Origin: Rhizobium etli CFN 42
Lineage (GTDB): Bacteria; Pseudomonadota; Alphaproteobacteria; Rhizobiales; Rhizobiaceae
Length of the DNA stretch: 64,000 bases
Direction of reading: 5' to 3'
Assembly: GCF_000092045.1 (NCBI RefSeq)
Contig: NC_007761.1
Coordinates: 3,642,001-3,706,000 of the forward strand
The notes below the pieces were generated by a model that was not told the DNA's origin, did no database searches, and saw only the letters and a program-made list of their open reading frames with translations. Each line of letters starts with the position of its first letter. Within the stretch, counting starts at the first letter, position 1. Both the position numbers and the translations under genes were made by a program. Of the stretch, positions 37,795 to 47,851 are shown in pieces.

Positions 37795-38172
37795 TCAATT
37801 GAGTTCGGGAGCGGCCCGGCCATTCAGCTTGTCGGTGATGCCGCGAATGCGGCTCGAAACCTCGCCGAGCGCCGCCGCCAGCGTTTCCTCGGTGCGGGCG
37901 GTCGCGGCAAGCACGGTGTCGCGGTTGCCGCGCAGCGACTCGAGCTCGGACTCCAGCCCCGCGATGCGGCGCGTCAGCTCGGCAATCTCGTCCATGATCA
38001 TGATGCCGGCCATGACGGTGATCCTGAGATCGCCGATCTCGCCGAACTGGCCCTTGAGATGGCCGACATAGCGGTCGAAACGGGTGGCGAGATCAGTCAG
38101 ATGATCCTCCTGCCCTTCTTCACAGGCCATGCGATAGGCTTTGCCGTCGATCGTTACCGTCACCTGCGCCAT
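37795..38172 (-). CDS. zapA: Cell-division protein ZapA
   Basis: FtsZ-ring stabiliser. The 125-residue protein starts MAQVTVTIDGKAYRMACEEGQEDHLTDLATRFDRYVGHLK, the typical globular ZapA head (~1-60). AGIMIMDEIAELTRRIAGLESELESLRG follows as the dimer coiled coil (~60-85), with an alanine-rich tail after it. Sixteen nucleotides separate it from the upstream DUF4164 gene, and a structured RNA lies downstream. Confidence 0.94.
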   Translation of the reverse strand: MAQVTVTIDGKAYRMACEEGQEDHLTDLATRFDRYVGHLKGQFGEIGDLRITVMAGIMIMDEIAELTRRIAGLESELESLRGNRDTVLAATARTEETLAAALGEVSSRIRGITDKLNGRAAPELN

Positions 38173-38188
38173 ATCAAATTCTCTCTCA

Positions 38189-38443
38189 TCAGCGATCCAG
38201 AACCGCGCGGATCGTCTCCATGGCCGTCACCAGCCGCCGCGATACCTCACGATTGACCTCTTCCAGCCGGTTGGCGCGAAATTCGGCCTGGTCGAGCTCC
38301 TGGGCCAGACGGGAGCGGTCGGCATGCACACGTCGCACCTCGCCCTCGATCTCACCCTGCTCTCGCTGTCGCTCAATGCGCATGTCGACGGCGTTTTCGA
38401 GGCTCGAAATCGCTTGTCTCAATTCGTCGAGCGCTGCTTCCAT
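38189..38443 (-). CDS. DUF4164-family small coiled-coil protein
   Basis: An 84-residue, almost wholly coiled-coil protein (MEAALDELRQAISSLENAVDMRIERQREQ; LAQELDQAEFRANRLEEVNREV). It matches the small DUF4164 proteins found next to zapA in Rhizobiales; the function is unknown, but a divisome link through ZapA is plausible. The ATG at 38443 is chosen because AGG lies seven bases upstream; in-frame Mets at 38461 and 38464 are possible but have a badly spaced ribosome site. Confidence 0.85.
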   Translation of the reverse strand: MEAALDELRQAISSLENAVDMRIERQREQGEIEGEVRRVHADRSRLAQELDQAEFRANRLEEVNREVSRRLVTAMETIRAVLDR

Positions 38444-38797
38444 GGTTTTGCCTGTGGGCATCATGCCTTTCCGATTCCCGTGCAGGACCTGCGAATCGGC
38501 CACATCTGCCGATCTTGTGATTTCAAGAGGATATGCAGCTCGCCAACGGCCCGTCAATAAATCCCGTCACCCGGCAGCCTGCCTATCTGTGGATGAACGT
38601 GTTGGACAGGCCCGCCGCGCCGGTTTGGTCTTTTGTAAAGTCACACGATCAAATGTCAAAAAATTGCCGCAAGCCGCTGGGATTTGGCCCGCCATTGATT
38701 GACTCGCCAGCCCCAACTGCTATGTGTCAGCCGCTTTCACCCGATGGTCTTGGAGGCTCGAGGCCATCCCCCGACACCCGGAGCTTGCAGAAAAGCT
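38444..38797. promoter_or_regulatory. Divergent control region between DUF4164/zapA and tkt
   Basis: No gene is supported in these 354 bp. A candidate plus-strand promoter for tkt is TTGACT (38699-38704), a 16-bp spacer and TATGTG (38721-38726), about 70 bp upstream of the tkt start. Nothing equally clear is seen for the minus-strand genes. Confidence 0.4.
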
Positions 38798-40771
38798 ATG
38801 ACCTCTCTCCAACAAAACGACCGGATGGCGAACGCGATCCGTTTCCTCGCCATGGACGCCGTTGAAAAGGCGAATTCCGGCCACCCTGGTATGCCGATGG
38901 GCATGGCTGACGTGGCGACGGTCCTGTTCACCAAATATCTGCGCTTCGACCCCAAGAAGCCGCATTGGCCGAACCGCGACCGCTTCGTGCTGTCGGCCGG
39001 CCATGGCTCGATGCTGCTCTATTCGCTGCTGTATCTGACGGGTTATCCCGACATGACGATCGAGGACCTCAAGCAGTTCCGTCAGGTCGGCTCCAAGACC
39101 GCCGGACACCCTGAATACGGCCACGCAACCGGCATCGAGACCACCACCGGCCCCCTCGGTCAGGGCATCGCCAATGCCGTCGGCATGGCGATCGCGGAAC
39201 GCAAGCTGCGCGACGAATTCGGCGCGGACCTCCAGGACCACTACACCTATGTGATCAATGGCGACGGCTGCCTGATGGAGGGCATCAGCCATGAAGCCAT
39301 CGCCCTTGCCGGCCACCTTAAGCTCAACAAGCTGATCCTCTTCTGGGACAACAACTCGATCACCATCGACGGCGCCGTTTCGCTGTCGGACTCGACCGAT
39401 CAGATCGCCCGCTTCAAGGCCGTTCACTGGAACACGATTGAGATCGATGGCCACGATCAGGCCGCCATCGCCGATGCAATCGAGGCCGCCCACAAGTCTG
39501 ATCGCCCGACCTTCATCGCCTGCAAGACGGTGATCGGCTTCGGCGCCCCGAACAAGGCCGGCAGCCACAAGGTTCACGGCAGCCCGCTCGGCGCCGACGA
39601 GATCGCCGCCACCCGTAGGGCGCTGAACTGGGATTACGAGCCCTTCGTCGTTCCCTCGGACGTTCTCGATGCATGGCGCGCAGCCGGCACCCGTTCCGAC
39701 AATCTCGTCAAGGCATGGGAAGAAACTCTGTCCAGATCGCCGGCCAGAGCGGAATTCTCCCGCCGTATGGCAGGCGACCTGCCGGAAGGTTTCGATGCCG
39801 CGATCAGCGCATATAAGAAGAAGCTGGCCGAGACCAGGCCGACGGTCGCAACCCGCAAGGCATCCGAAGACGCGCTGGAGATCATCAACGGCTTCGTGCC
39901 GGAGACGCTTGGCGGTTCCGCCGACCTGACGCCGTCGAACAACACCAAGACCAGCCAGATGCACTCGATCACGCCGACGGATTTCGCCGGCCGTTACGTG
40001 CACTGGGGCATCCGCGAGCACGGCATGGCGTCAGCCATGAACGGCATTGCGCTGCATGGCGGCCTCATTCCCTATAGCGGCGGCTTCCTGATTTTCTCGG
40101 ATTACTGCCGCCCGCCGATCCGCCTCGCTGCACTGATGGGCATCCGCGTCATCCACGTTCTGACGCATGACTCGATTGGCGTCGGAGAAGACGGCCCGAC
40201 GCACCAGCCCGTCGAACAGCTCGCCGGCTTGCGCGCCATCCCCAACCTGCTGGTCTTCCGTCCGGCCGACGCCACGGAAACGGCGGAATGCTGGCAAATC
40301 GCCATCAAGACTCACAACCGTCCGTCGGGCCTTGCCCTGACGCGTCAGAACCTCAGCCCGGCCCGCACCGAATACAGCGAAAAGAACCTCTGCGAACAGG
40401 GCGCCTATACGCTCGCCGGTAATGCCGACGCCAAGGTGACGATCTTCGCTTCCGGCTCGGAAGTCGAAATCGCCGTGGCCGCTCGCGCCGCTCTTGAAGC
40501 CAAGGGGGTTTCGGTCCGCGTCGTCTCGGTGCCCTGCACCGAACTGTTCTTCGAACAGCCGGAAGCCTATCGCAAGCAAGTGCTCGGCAACTCCCCGGTC
40601 AAGATCGCCGTCGAAGCCGCCGTCCGCGAGGGCTGGGACGCCTTCATCGGACCGGAAGGCACTTTCATCGGCATGAAGAGCTTCGGCGCTTCCGGTCCGG
40701 TGAAGGACGTTTACAAGCATTTCGGCATCACCGCCGACGCCGTCGTTGCGGCTGCCGAAGCAAAGCTTTAA
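38798..40771 (+). CDS. tkt: Transketolase
   Basis: Thiamine-diphosphate enzyme of the pentose-phosphate pathway and, in autotrophs, the Calvin cycle. The 657-residue protein starts [38 protein letters not shown]/Mg site [32 protein letters not shown] (~154-185) and [19 protein letters not shown] (~406-424, catalytic Glu) are complete. The start at 38798 follows the usual N-terminus; the 33-residue upstream extension is discarded. It heads a row of central-carbon genes (gap, pgk, fbaB) on the same strand. Confidence 0.96.
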   Translation: MTSLQQNDRMANAIRFLAMDAVEKANSGHPGMPMGMADVATVLFTKYLRFDPKKPHWPNRDRFVLSAGHGSMLLYSLLYLTGYPDMTIEDLKQFRQVGSKTAGHPEYGHATGIETTTGPLGQGIANAVGMAIAERKLRDEFGADLQDHYTYVINGDGCLMEGISHEAIALAGHLKLNKLILFWDNNSITIDGAVSLSDSTDQIARFKAVHWNTIEIDGHDQAAIADAIEAAHKSDRPTFIACKTVIGFGAPNKAGSHKVHGSPLGADEIAATRRALNWDYEPFVVPSDVLDAWRAAGTRSDNLVKAWEETLSRSPARAEFSRRMAGDLPEGFDAAISAYKKKLAETRPTVATRKASEDALEIINGFVPETLGGSADLTPSNNTKTSQMHSITPTDFAGRYVHWGIREHGMASAMNGIALHGGLIPYSGGFLIFSDYCRPPIRLAALMGIRVIHVLTHDSIGVGEDGPTHQPVEQLAGLRAIPNLLVFRPADATETAECWQIAIKTHNRPSGLALTRQNLSPARTEYSEKNLCEQGAYTLAGNADAKVTIFASGSEVEIAVAARAALEAKGVSVRVVSVPCTELFFEQPEAYRKQVLGNSPVKIAVEAAVREGWDAFIGPEGTFIGMKSFGASGPVKDVYKHFGITADAVVAAAEAKL

Positions 40772-40852
40772 AGAGGGCGCCTTGAGGCGCTCTCCATCTC
40801 CTCAATTCCAGGCCCTCTCTATCGGGCCCTATTCTATCGGGAGTGAATGAAC

Positions 40853-41863
40853 ATGACAGTCAAGGTTGCCATCAATGGTTTCGGCCGCATCGGCCGTAAC
40901 GTCCTGCGCGCTATCGTCGAATCCGGCCGCACCGACATCGAGGTCGTCGCCATCAACGACCTCGGCCCGGTCGAGACCAATGCCCATCTCCTGCGTTACG
41001 ACTCGATCCACGGCAAGTTCCCGGCCGAAGTGAAGGTCGAAGGTGACACGATCATCGTTGGCGGCGGCAAGCCGATTAAGGTTACCGCGATCAAGGATCC
41101 GGCAACGCTGCCGCACCGCGAGCTCGGCGTTGACATCGCCATGGAATGCACCGGCATCTTCACCGCCCGCGACAAGGCCGCCGCCCACCTGACGGCCGGC
41201 GCCAAGCGCGTCATCGTCTCGGCTCCCGCCGATGGCGCAGATCTCACCGTCGTCTACGGCGTCAACCATGACCAGCTCACCAAGGAGCATACGGTCATCT
41301 CCAACGCCTCCTGCACCACCAACTGCCTGGTGCCCGTTGTCAAGGTTCTCGACGACGCCGTCGGCATCGACCACGGCTTCATGACGACCATCCACTCCTA
41401 CACCGGCGACCAGCCGACGCTCGACACGATGCACAAGGACCTGTATCGCGCCCGCGCAGCCGCCCTCTCGATGATCCCGACCTCGACGGGCGCAGCCAAG
41501 GCCGTCGGCCTCGTCCTGCCGCATCTCAAGGGCAAGCTCGACGGCACCTCGATCCGCGTTCCCACCCCGAACGTTTCGGTCGTCGACTTCAAATTCGTCT
41601 CCAAGAAGGCCACCACGGTCGGCGAAATCAACGAAGCCATCAAGGCTGCCTCCAACGGCAAGCTGAAGGGCATCCTCGGCTACACCGACGAGCCGCTCGT
41701 CTCCCGCGACTTCAACCACGACAGCCACTCCTCGATCTTCGCGACCGATCAGACCAAGGTCATGGAAGGCAACTTCGTGCGCGTCCTGTCCTGGTATGAC
41801 AACGAATGGGGCTTCTCCAGCCGCATGTCCGACACGGCCGTCGCCCTCGCCAAGCTCATCTGA
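40853..41863 (+). CDS. gap: Glyceraldehyde-3-phosphate dehydrogenase
   Basis: Interconverts G3P and 1,3-bisphosphoglycerate. The 336-residue protein has NAD-binding [17 protein letters not shown], active-site [19 protein letters not shown] (Cys ~154), the phosphate-site motif [36 protein letters not shown], and [19 protein letters not shown] at the end. GGGAG stands nine bases before the ATG at 40853, which is preferred to an ATG two codons earlier. It lies 81 nt after tkt and is followed by a strong terminator. Confidence 0.97.
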   Translation: MTVKVAINGFGRIGRNVLRAIVESGRTDIEVVAINDLGPVETNAHLLRYDSIHGKFPAEVKVEGDTIIVGGGKPIKVTAIKDPATLPHRELGVDIAMECTGIFTARDKAAAHLTAGAKRVIVSAPADGADLTVVYGVNHDQLTKEHTVISNASCTTNCLVPVVKVLDDAVGIDHGFMTTIHSYTGDQPTLDTMHKDLYRARAAALSMIPTSTGAAKAVGLVLPHLKGKLDGTSIRVPTPNVSVVDFKFVSKKATTVGEINEAIKAASNGKLKGILGYTDEPLVSRDFNHDSHSSIFATDQTKVMEGNFVRVLSWYDNEWGFSSRMSDTAVALAKLI

Positions 41864-41889
41864 GGGCCTGACGACTGAATATTCGCAAG

Positions 41890-41913
41890 CGGCCCGGGAA
41901 ACCGGGCCGTTTT
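41890..41913 (+). terminator. Intrinsic terminator after gap
   Basis: Perfect 8-bp stem CGGCCCGG (41890-41897) GAAA CCGGGCCG (41902-41909) then TTTT. It lies 26 nt past the gap stop. Confidence 0.88.
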
Positions 41914-42002
41914 GCTATGATTACTGCGCCAAATCGATTGCGAAACCTGATACGGTGCACCAAGCCCGAACGGCATCACCGCCGGGGGATAGAGAGAGAT
42001 CG

Positions 42003-42317
42003 ATGGATTACTTTACCGTTGAGATCGCCGGCCGCGCCGTTGCCAGCTTTCGCTCCAAAAACCATGAGGAAGCGACGCATTTCTTCGAGGCGGAAGATTT
42101 TCGCGACGACCTGACCATCCTGGAATCCGAAGGCAAGCCCCTGTGGGACCGCAAGGCGACGCTCAGCCTGCGCAAGGCGACCGCCGAGGAAGCCAGCGAA
42201 GTCGAGCACGCCTATGAATTCGACGACGATCCGCAAAGGACCATCGACGACGAATTCGTCGTTTTCCTGGTTCCGGTCGAGGATCTGACCGACGACGGCG
42301 AAGACACCGAAGATTGA
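42003..42317 (+). CDS. Small acidic protein of unknown function
   Basis: A 104-residue soluble protein with no family I recognise, starting MDYFTVEIAGRAVASFRSKNHEEATHFF and ending in a strongly acidic tail (VPVEDLTDDGEDTED). DDLTILESEGKPLWDRKATLSLRKAT is the central part. It has no cysteine, signal or membrane segment. The longer frame starting at 41796 overlaps gap and is excluded; the start at 42003 follows a GA-rich stretch. It sits between gap and the antiporter inside the glycolytic cluster, after a terminator, so it should have its own promoter. Confidence 0.7.
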   Translation: MDYFTVEIAGRAVASFRSKNHEEATHFFEAEDFRDDLTILESEGKPLWDRKATLSLRKATAEEASEVEHAYEFDDDPQRTIDDEFVVFLVPVEDLTDDGEDTED

Positions 42318-42481
42318 CAGTCGATCCGCATCGTCTCCCGCTTTGAAAGCCGCTTCGAAGCGACGAGTTCCGTGTGGCCGCAAGGATGAAATCGCGGTTG
42401 GCAATCCGCCAGCCAAACGTGATAGATTGGGAAATGCATAGCGCTGCACAAAGGCTGAAATGATCGTAGCGGAGGCGATAA

Positions 42482-42661
42482 ATGGCAGGGCCGCAGAAAC
42501 GCTTGTCCCATACCACCCTTAAGCGGCGGCAACGGTTTCATCCCAAGCGGGACGTCCGACCCGCCGTGCTGGCAAAGGCTGATCGTCTGGTGATCCGGGT
42601 AGCCGCGGCAATCGGCGTTTCGTTTCTCGCCGTCATCATACTTCAGGCAGTGCTGGGATAG
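42482..42661 (+). CDS. Small basic single-helix membrane protein
   Basis: A 59-residue frame MAGPQKRLSHTTLKRRQRFH... with a strongly basic N-terminal half (R/K rich, residues 6-35) and one hydrophobic helix at the end (VAAAIGVSFLAVIILQAVLG). GGAGG stands 7 bases before the ATG with correct spacing, which supports it as a real gene despite its size. The topology would be cytoplasmic basic tail with a C-terminal anchor. No family recognised; it could be a membrane-anchored regulator or nucleic-acid-binding peptide (speculative). Confidence 0.6.
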   Translation: MAGPQKRLSHTTLKRRQRFHPKRDVRPAVLAKADRLVIRVAAAIGVSFLAVIILQAVLG

Positions 42662-43041
42662 CGCCGATCCGCCGCTGCAATCCCCTCTTCCCGTCGTTGC
42701 CAGGATGAACGGCCCGCGTGAACGAAGGAGCGTGCCTTATCCTGTCGCGGTTGCAGATCCCGGCAGGAAAAATCCATCTTCCTGCCTTTCGCCCTGCTCT
42801 TGCCTGATTTTCCTATACATTCCTTGTAGAGAGTTTCTCCCGTAGCATTTCCGTGTCGGGCGTCGTCCCGGCGGCCGCTCAGCAGCATGATGCAGCACGA
42901 GGCGAGGTTAAGCCGCAAGGCCTACCCTTCTGTGCCGTTTTGCCGTTTAGTGATGGACCGACGCGGGCGGTGGAGGGTTGAAACAAATGGATCGGCCGGA
43001 GGGTGGCATATCCGCGAAGCAGTCGGTGGAAAGGGGCGGGC
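42662..43041. other. 380-bp gap before the antiporter gene
   Basis: No supported gene. A minus-strand frame (42643-42918) has no ribosome site and no recognisable features. The AT-richer patch near 42800-42840 could hold the antiporter promoter, but no clean -35/-10 pair was seen. Confidence 0.35.
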
Positions 43042-44916
43042 ATGGAAGCGTTCTATATCGTGGTGCTGGTTGCGACGGCGCTCGTGCTTATGGCCGCTTT
43101 TTCCAGCCTGCTCGCCTTCCGCTTCGGCGCGCCGCTGCTGCTGCTCTTCCTGATGATCGGCCTTGCCGCCGGCGTCGATGGCCTCGGAATCGAGTTCAGC
43201 AACAACTATCTCGCCTATATCCTGGGCTCCATCGCGCTCGCCGTCATCCTGTTCGATTCCGGCTTCGGCACGCCGATGCAGGCTTTCCGGCTCGCGGCAG
43301 TGCCTTCTTTGACGCTCGCCTCGGTCGGCGTTCTGATCACCGCCTCGCTCTTTGCCGTCGCTGCCATGTGGCTATTGAACTTCACCTGGCTCGAAGGCCT
43401 GCTGCTCGGTTCGATCGTCGCATCGACGGATGCCGCCGCCGTCTTCTTCCTGCTGCGCATCGGCGGCATCAACATCCGCGACAAGGTGCGCTCGACGCTC
43501 GAGGTCGAATCCGGCACCAATGATCCGATGGCGATCTTCCTCACCATCGCCCTCGTCGAAGTCCTGGCGAGTGGGGAGCGTTATGCCGGCATCAACATCG
43601 GCATGCTCGCCATGTTCATCCAGCAGATGGGGCTTGGCGTCATCCTCGGCCTGCTCGGCGGCATGATGATCGTGTTGATCGTCAGCAAGCTTGACACCGA
43701 CCGCGGCCTGACGCCGATCTTCGTGCTGGCTCTCGCCCTTCTCGTCTTCTCCTTCACCGGCGCGGTCGGTGGCAGTGGTTTCCTTGCCGTTTACGTCGCC
43801 GGCATCTACGCCGGAAATCGCAAGATGCAGGCGATCGGCACCATCAAGCGATTCCAGGACGGCATGACCTGGCTGGCGCAGATCATCATGTTCCTGGTGC
43901 TCGGCCTGCTCGCCACGCCGTCGCAATTTCCCGTCATCATCGTGCCGGCCATCCTGCTCGCCCTCTTCCTGATCTTCGTCGCACGGCCGCTGGCGGTCTG
44001 GCTGTCGCTGCTTCCCTTCGATTACACCCAGCAGGAGATCGGTTTCGTCGCCTGGGTCGGCCTACGCGGCGCCGTCTCCATTCTGCTCGCCATCATGCCG
44101 ATCCTCGGCCGGCTGGAAAACGGCCAGATCTTTTTCAACACTGCCTTCATCATCGTGCTGGTCTCGCTGCTCATCCAGGGCTGGACGATCAAGCCGGTCG
44201 CCAAGAAGCTCGGCCTGATCATTCCCCCACGCATCGGCGCCGTCGATAAGGTCGAGGTCGACCTTCCGGGTGCCGCCAACCACGAACTGCTCTCCTACCG
44301 CGTGATCAAGGATAGTCCGGTGCTGCGCGGTGAGCGCATCCCGCGCTGGGCAACCCCTTCGCTCGTCATCCGCGACGGCAAGTCGATGCGCTACCAATAT
44401 GCCGGACGGCTGCGCGAAAATGATCTCGTCTATCTCTTCATCGTGCCGAGCTATTCCCGCCTGCTCGACCGGCTCTTCGCCAGCCGCGCCCCTGTCGACG
44501 AGGACGATGCCGAATTCTTCGGGGCCTTCGCGCTCTCGCCTGCCCGCCCCGCCGCCGATCTCGATGCAGCTTACGGTCCCGGCCTGCTCAACGAATCCGA
44601 AAAAGGCCTGACGATCGCCGAACTGATGCGCCAGCGCCTCGGCGGCAAGGCCGATTATGCCGATCGCGTCCGTCTCGGCTCGATCATCCTCATCGTCCGT
44701 GATCTCGACGAGCACGACCACGTCACCTCGGTCGGCATGTCGCTCGAAGCGGTCGAACCGGCCACGACGCTGCCGATCTTCATCAATCTCAAGGACATTA
44801 TCCAGCGCATCCGCGACAGGTTGAACGGACGTCGCAACCGCGAAGCGGCGGCCTCCGAAACCATGCCGAAAGCATCGGCCGGAGGCGACGAAGCCAGACG
44901 CGAAAACGGCCGTTGA
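43042..44916 (+). CDS. K+/H+ (or Na+/H+) antiporter of the CPA1 NhaP2/CvrA type
   Basis: A 624-residue inner-membrane antiporter. About twelve helices span residues 1-400, including [22 protein letters not shown], the ion-site region [20 protein letters not shown] and [19 protein letters not shown] (the paired acidic residues of CPA1). A cytosolic TrkA-C/RCK-like domain follows (~410-490, [24 protein letters not shown]), then a CorC/HlyC-like C-terminal domain (~520-600). Both are hallmarks of NhaP2. The ATG at 43042 is taken with AAGGGG upstream. Its place inside a glycolytic cluster is unexplained. Confidence 0.88.
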   Translation: MEAFYIVVLVATALVLMAAFSSLLAFRFGAPLLLLFLMIGLAAGVDGLGIEFSNNYLAYILGSIALAVILFDSGFGTPMQAFRLAAVPSLTLASVGVLITASLFAVAAMWLLNFTWLEGLLLGSIVASTDAAAVFFLLRIGGINIRDKVRSTLEVESGTNDPMAIFLTIALVEVLASGERYAGINIGMLAMFIQQMGLGVILGLLGGMMIVLIVSKLDTDRGLTPIFVLALALLVFSFTGAVGGSGFLAVYVAGIYAGNRKMQAIGTIKRFQDGMTWLAQIIMFLVLGLLATPSQFPVIIVPAILLALFLIFVARPLAVWLSLLPFDYTQQEIGFVAWVGLRGAVSILLAIMPILGRLENGQIFFNTAFIIVLVSLLIQGWTIKPVAKKLGLIIPPRIGAVDKVEVDLPGAANHELLSYRVIKDSPVLRGERIPRWATPSLVIRDGKSMRYQYAGRLRENDLVYLFIVPSYSRLLDRLFASRAPVDEDDAEFFGAFALSPARPAADLDAAYGPGLLNESEKGLTIAELMRQRLGGKADYADRVRLGSIILIVRDLDEHDHVTSVGMSLEAVEPATTLPIFINLKDIIQRIRDRLNGRRNREAAASETMPKASAGGDEARRENGR

Positions 44917-44986
44917 ACGCCTTGCGTCTCGAATGATCCTTGCTATGGTCGGCGCGACTTCCGCCAACCAAGACTGGATCTTCCCC

Positions 44987-46189
44987 ATGCCTTCTTTCAA
45001 GACCCTCGACGATCTTTCCGACATCAGCGGCAAGCGCGTTCTCGTCCGCGTCGACCTCAACGTTCCGGTCAAGGACGGCAAGGTCACCGATACGACACGC
45101 ATCGAGCGCGTGGCACCGACGATCCTCGAACTCTCCGATAAGGGGGCCAAGGTGATCCTGCTTGCCCATTTCGGCCGGCCGAAGGACGGCCCGTCGCCGG
45201 ATCTGTCGCTGTCGCTGATCGCCCCTTCCGTCGAGGAAGTGCTTGATCATGCCGTGCTGACCGCCTCCGACTGCATCGGCGAGGCCGCCACCGCCGCCGT
45301 CGCCGGGATGAATAACGGCGATATCCTGCTGCTGGAGAACACCCGCTTCCACAAGGGCGAGGAAAAGAACGATCCCGATTTCACCAAGGCGCTGGCCGCC
45401 AATGGCGATATTTACGTCAACGACGCCTTCTCCGCCGCCCACCGCGCCCATGCTTCGACCGAAGGCCTGGCCCACCACCTGCCGGCCTATGCCGGCCGTA
45501 CCATGCAGGCCGAGCTGGAAGCACTGGAAAAGGGCCTCGGCGCGCCGGCCCGCCCGGTGGTCGCCATTGTCGGCGGCGCCAAGGTCTCGACCAAGATCGA
45601 CCTCCTGATGAACCTGGTGAAGAAGGTCGACGCGCTGGTCATCGGCGGCGGCATGGCCAATACCTTTATCGCCGCCCGGGGCACCAATGTCGGCAAGTCG
45701 CTCTGCGAGCATGATCTTGCTGAAACCGCCAAGCAGATCATGATCGAGGCCGCGACATCAGGCTGCGCCATCATACTGCCGGAAGACGGCGTCGTTGCGC
45801 GCGAATTCAGAGCCGGTGCCGCCAACGAGACGGTTGATATTAACGCCATTCCCGCCGATGCCATGGTGCTCGACGTTGGGCCGAAATCGGTCGAGGCTAT
45901 CAACGCCTGGATCGAGCGCGCCGCAACGCTCGTCTGGAACGGTCCGCTCGGCGCCTTCGAAATTGAGCCCTTCGATACCGCAACGGTCGCGGCCGCGAAA
46001 TACGCCGCTGAGCGCACTGCAGCCGGAAAGCTCACCTCTGTTGCCGGCGGCGGCGACACCGTCTCGGCGCTCAACCATGCCGGCGTTGCCGACGATTTCA
46101 CCTATGTCTCGACCGCCGGCGGCGCCTTCCTGGAATGGATGGAAGGCAAGGAACTTCCCGGCGTCGCCGTCCTCAACGCCGCCAGATAA
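44987..46189 (+). CDS. pgk: Phosphoglycerate kinase
   Basis: ATP-forming step of glycolysis. The 400-residue protein starts [27 protein letters not shown], with [43 protein letters not shown] and the nucleotide motif [16 protein letters not shown] (~355). The Met at 44987 is the natural family start; the reading 18 codons earlier begins inside poorly conserved sequence. It is 70 nt downstream of the antiporter and ends well before a terminator at 46290. Confidence 0.97.
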   Translation: MPSFKTLDDLSDISGKRVLVRVDLNVPVKDGKVTDTTRIERVAPTILELSDKGAKVILLAHFGRPKDGPSPDLSLSLIAPSVEEVLDHAVLTASDCIGEAATAAVAGMNNGDILLLENTRFHKGEEKNDPDFTKALAANGDIYVNDAFSAAHRAHASTEGLAHHLPAYAGRTMQAELEALEKGLGAPARPVVAIVGGAKVSTKIDLLMNLVKKVDALVIGGGMANTFIAARGTNVGKSLCEHDLAETAKQIMIEAATSGCAIILPEDGVVAREFRAGAANETVDINAIPADAMVLDVGPKSVEAINAWIERAATLVWNGPLGAFEIEPFDTATVAAAKYAAERTAAGKLTSVAGGGDTVSALNHAGVADDFTYVSTAGGAFLEWMEGKELPGVAVLNAAR

Positions 46190-46289
46190 GACCGAGCGCC
46201 TTGGCGCGAAAAAAAGCATTCGGCGTCGCACCTTGCAACGGGCGGGTGCGGCGCCGCAAAGGCAATTTAGCAGGCTTTACATGTGGATA

Positions 46290-46323
46290 GACCGCGCTGG
46301 CGAGAAGCCTTCCGCGGTCTTTT
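46290..46323 (+). terminator. Terminator downstream of pgk
   Basis: GACCGCG (46290-46296) and CGCGGTC (46313-46319) form a 7-bp stem with a 16-nt loop, followed by TTTT. It separates pgk from fbaB. Confidence 0.6.
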
Positions 46324-46354
46324 GCCCAGGGGTCGAAAAAAATCCCATCCTTTC

Positions 46355-46381
46355 AAACGATTGAATTGATTTCAATCGTTT
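46355..46381. promoter_or_regulatory. Perfect 27-bp dyad upstream of fbaB
   Basis: AAACGATTGAA (46355-46365), spacer TTGAT, TTCAATCGTTT (46371-46381): an exact 11-bp inverted repeat, with a further CAATGA after the right arm. It lies 96 bp before the fbaB start in an AT-rich intergenic stretch and lacks a T-tract, so an operator is more likely than a terminator. The TTCAAxCGxTTGAA-like left part recalls LacI-type sites (inference). Confidence 0.65.
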
Positions 46382-46476
46382 CAATGACTTAGCCTTCCAT
46401 TTTCCTCACTATAAACTTCTGTTATCGCCGTCCTATATTCTTAAACCGACGATGTTTAACGCTGTGGAGAGATCGA

Positions 46477-47499
46477 ATGAGCGAACGACTGGAAGACATT
46501 GCAGTGCAGATGGTTGCGGGCGGCCGGGGACTGCTTGCGGCTGACGAATCGACCTCCACCATCAAGAAGCGTTTCGACACGATCAATCTCGAATCGACCG
46601 AAACCAGCCGTCGCGACTACCGCGAGATGCTCTTCCGCTCCGACGAGGCGATGAAGAAATATATCTCCGGCGTCATCCTGTTCGAAGAGACGCTTTATCA
46701 GAAGGCCGCCGACGGTACGCCTTTCGTCGATATCATCCGCGCTGCCGGTTCCATTCCAGGCATCAAGGTCGATACCGGCGCCAAGCCGATGGCCAAATTC
46801 CCGGGCGAAACCATTACCGAAGGCCTCGACGGCCTCGGCGAACGCCTGGCCAAATATTATGAGGCCGGCGCCCGATTCGCCAAATGGCGCGGCGTCATTG
46901 CCATCTCGTCGTCGCTGCCGACCCGCGGTTCGGTCCGTGCCAACGCTCAGGCGCTCGCCCGCTATGCGGCTCTCTGCCAGGAAGCCAAGATCGTACCGAT
47001 CGTCGAGCCGGAATGCCTGATGGACGGCAAGCCGGGCGACCATAACATCGACCGCTGCGCCGAAGTGACCGAATCCACGCTTCAAATCGTTTTCGAGGAA
47101 CTGGCCGAAGCCCGCGTCAGCCTCGAAGGCATGATCCTGAAGCCGAACATGGTCATCGACGGCAAGAACGCCCGCAAGGCTTCCGTCGCCGAAGTCGCCG
47201 AGCGCACCGTCCAGGTGCTGAAGCGCACGGTTCCGTCGGCCGTTCCCGGCATCGCCTTCCTCTCCGGCGGTCAAACCACCGAAGAAGCGACCGCGCATCT
47301 TTCCGCCATCAATGGTTTTGACCTGCCCTGGCTCGTCACCTTCTCCTATGGACGCGCCCTGCAGGACAGCGCGCTCAAGGCCTGGAATGGCAAGCCGGAG
47401 AACGTCGCGGCCGGACAGCGCGAGTTCACCCACCGCGCGGAGATGAACAGCCTTGCCGCGAAGGGTAGCTGGAAGAAGGACCTGGAACAGGCCGCCTGA
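46477..47499 (+). CDS. fbaB: Class I fructose-bisphosphate aldolase
   Basis: Schiff-base aldolase that splits or forms FBP. The 340-residue protein resembles the eukaryote-like class I type: AGGRGLLAADESTSTIKKRF (~14-33), GVILFEETLYQKAADG, AKWRGVIAISSSLPTRG (Lys ~132), EGMILKPNMVIDG (the Schiff-base Lys, ~223) and FLSGGQTTEEATAHLSAIN. GAGAG lies before the ATG. It is not the DhnA-type FbaB of E. coli, so the symbol follows rhizobial usage. Its own promoter region carries a 27-bp dyad. Confidence 0.95.
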   Translation: MSERLEDIAVQMVAGGRGLLAADESTSTIKKRFDTINLESTETSRRDYREMLFRSDEAMKKYISGVILFEETLYQKAADGTPFVDIIRAAGSIPGIKVDTGAKPMAKFPGETITEGLDGLGERLAKYYEAGARFAKWRGVIAISSSLPTRGSVRANAQALARYAALCQEAKIVPIVEPECLMDGKPGDHNIDRCAEVTESTLQIVFEELAEARVSLEGMILKPNMVIDGKNARKASVAEVAERTVQVLKRTVPSAVPGIAFLSGGQTTEEATAHLSAINGFDLPWLVTFSYGRALQDSALKAWNGKPENVAAGQREFTHRAEMNSLAAKGSWKKDLEQAA

Positions 47500-47562
47500 T
47501 TTCGGGCTTGGGATTCGGGTGGGGGCGGCAACCGCAGCGTAGTCACTCCTGCCCCTCCCTCT

Positions 47563-47704
47563 CTCCCTCATTCCTGTGCTCGTCACAGGAATCCAGCGCG
47601 CCCAAGTCCTTGGGCGTGATAGACTCTTCTCCTCATGTATTGATTCATTCACGGCGCAGACGCGCCGTGGCTGGATTCCTGTGACAGGCATAGCAATGAG
47701 GGAG
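47563..47704. repeat. Palindromic interspersed repeat, copy C (between fbaB and phzF-like)
   Basis: Third copy of the element at 3143-3284 and 12560-12695. Left end CTCCCTCATTCCTGTGCTCG, right end the inverted GTGACAGGCATAGCAATGAG (more diverged, with a broken inner dyad). The centre shares GCGCCCAAGTCCTTGGGCG and GGCGCAGACGCGCC. The minus-strand peptide frame is broken, unlike in copies A and B. Together with ~60 bp of flank it makes up most of the 352-bp gap. Confidence 0.85.
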
Positions 47705-47851
47705 TTCGTGGAGACGCTTTCTTCACCAACGAACCGGTGGATAAATACGGCGCGTAAGACGCTCACCCTCTCATTGTCACGGCGACAAGAAACCGCTTCA
47801 TTCCCCAAAAACCATGCTTACTCATAGCGGCCCGCCACAACAGGAGCCGCC

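Noticed and set aside
42643..42918. 91-codon minus-strand frame in the gap before the antiporter
   Set aside because: No ribosome site, overlaps the end of a better-supported small gene, and shows no domain or membrane pattern.
46196..46215. GCGCCTTGGCGC followed by an A-run just after pgk, as a possible terminator
   Set aside because: The loop is too short for the full stem and the run is A, not T, on the plus strand. The better terminator is at 46290.
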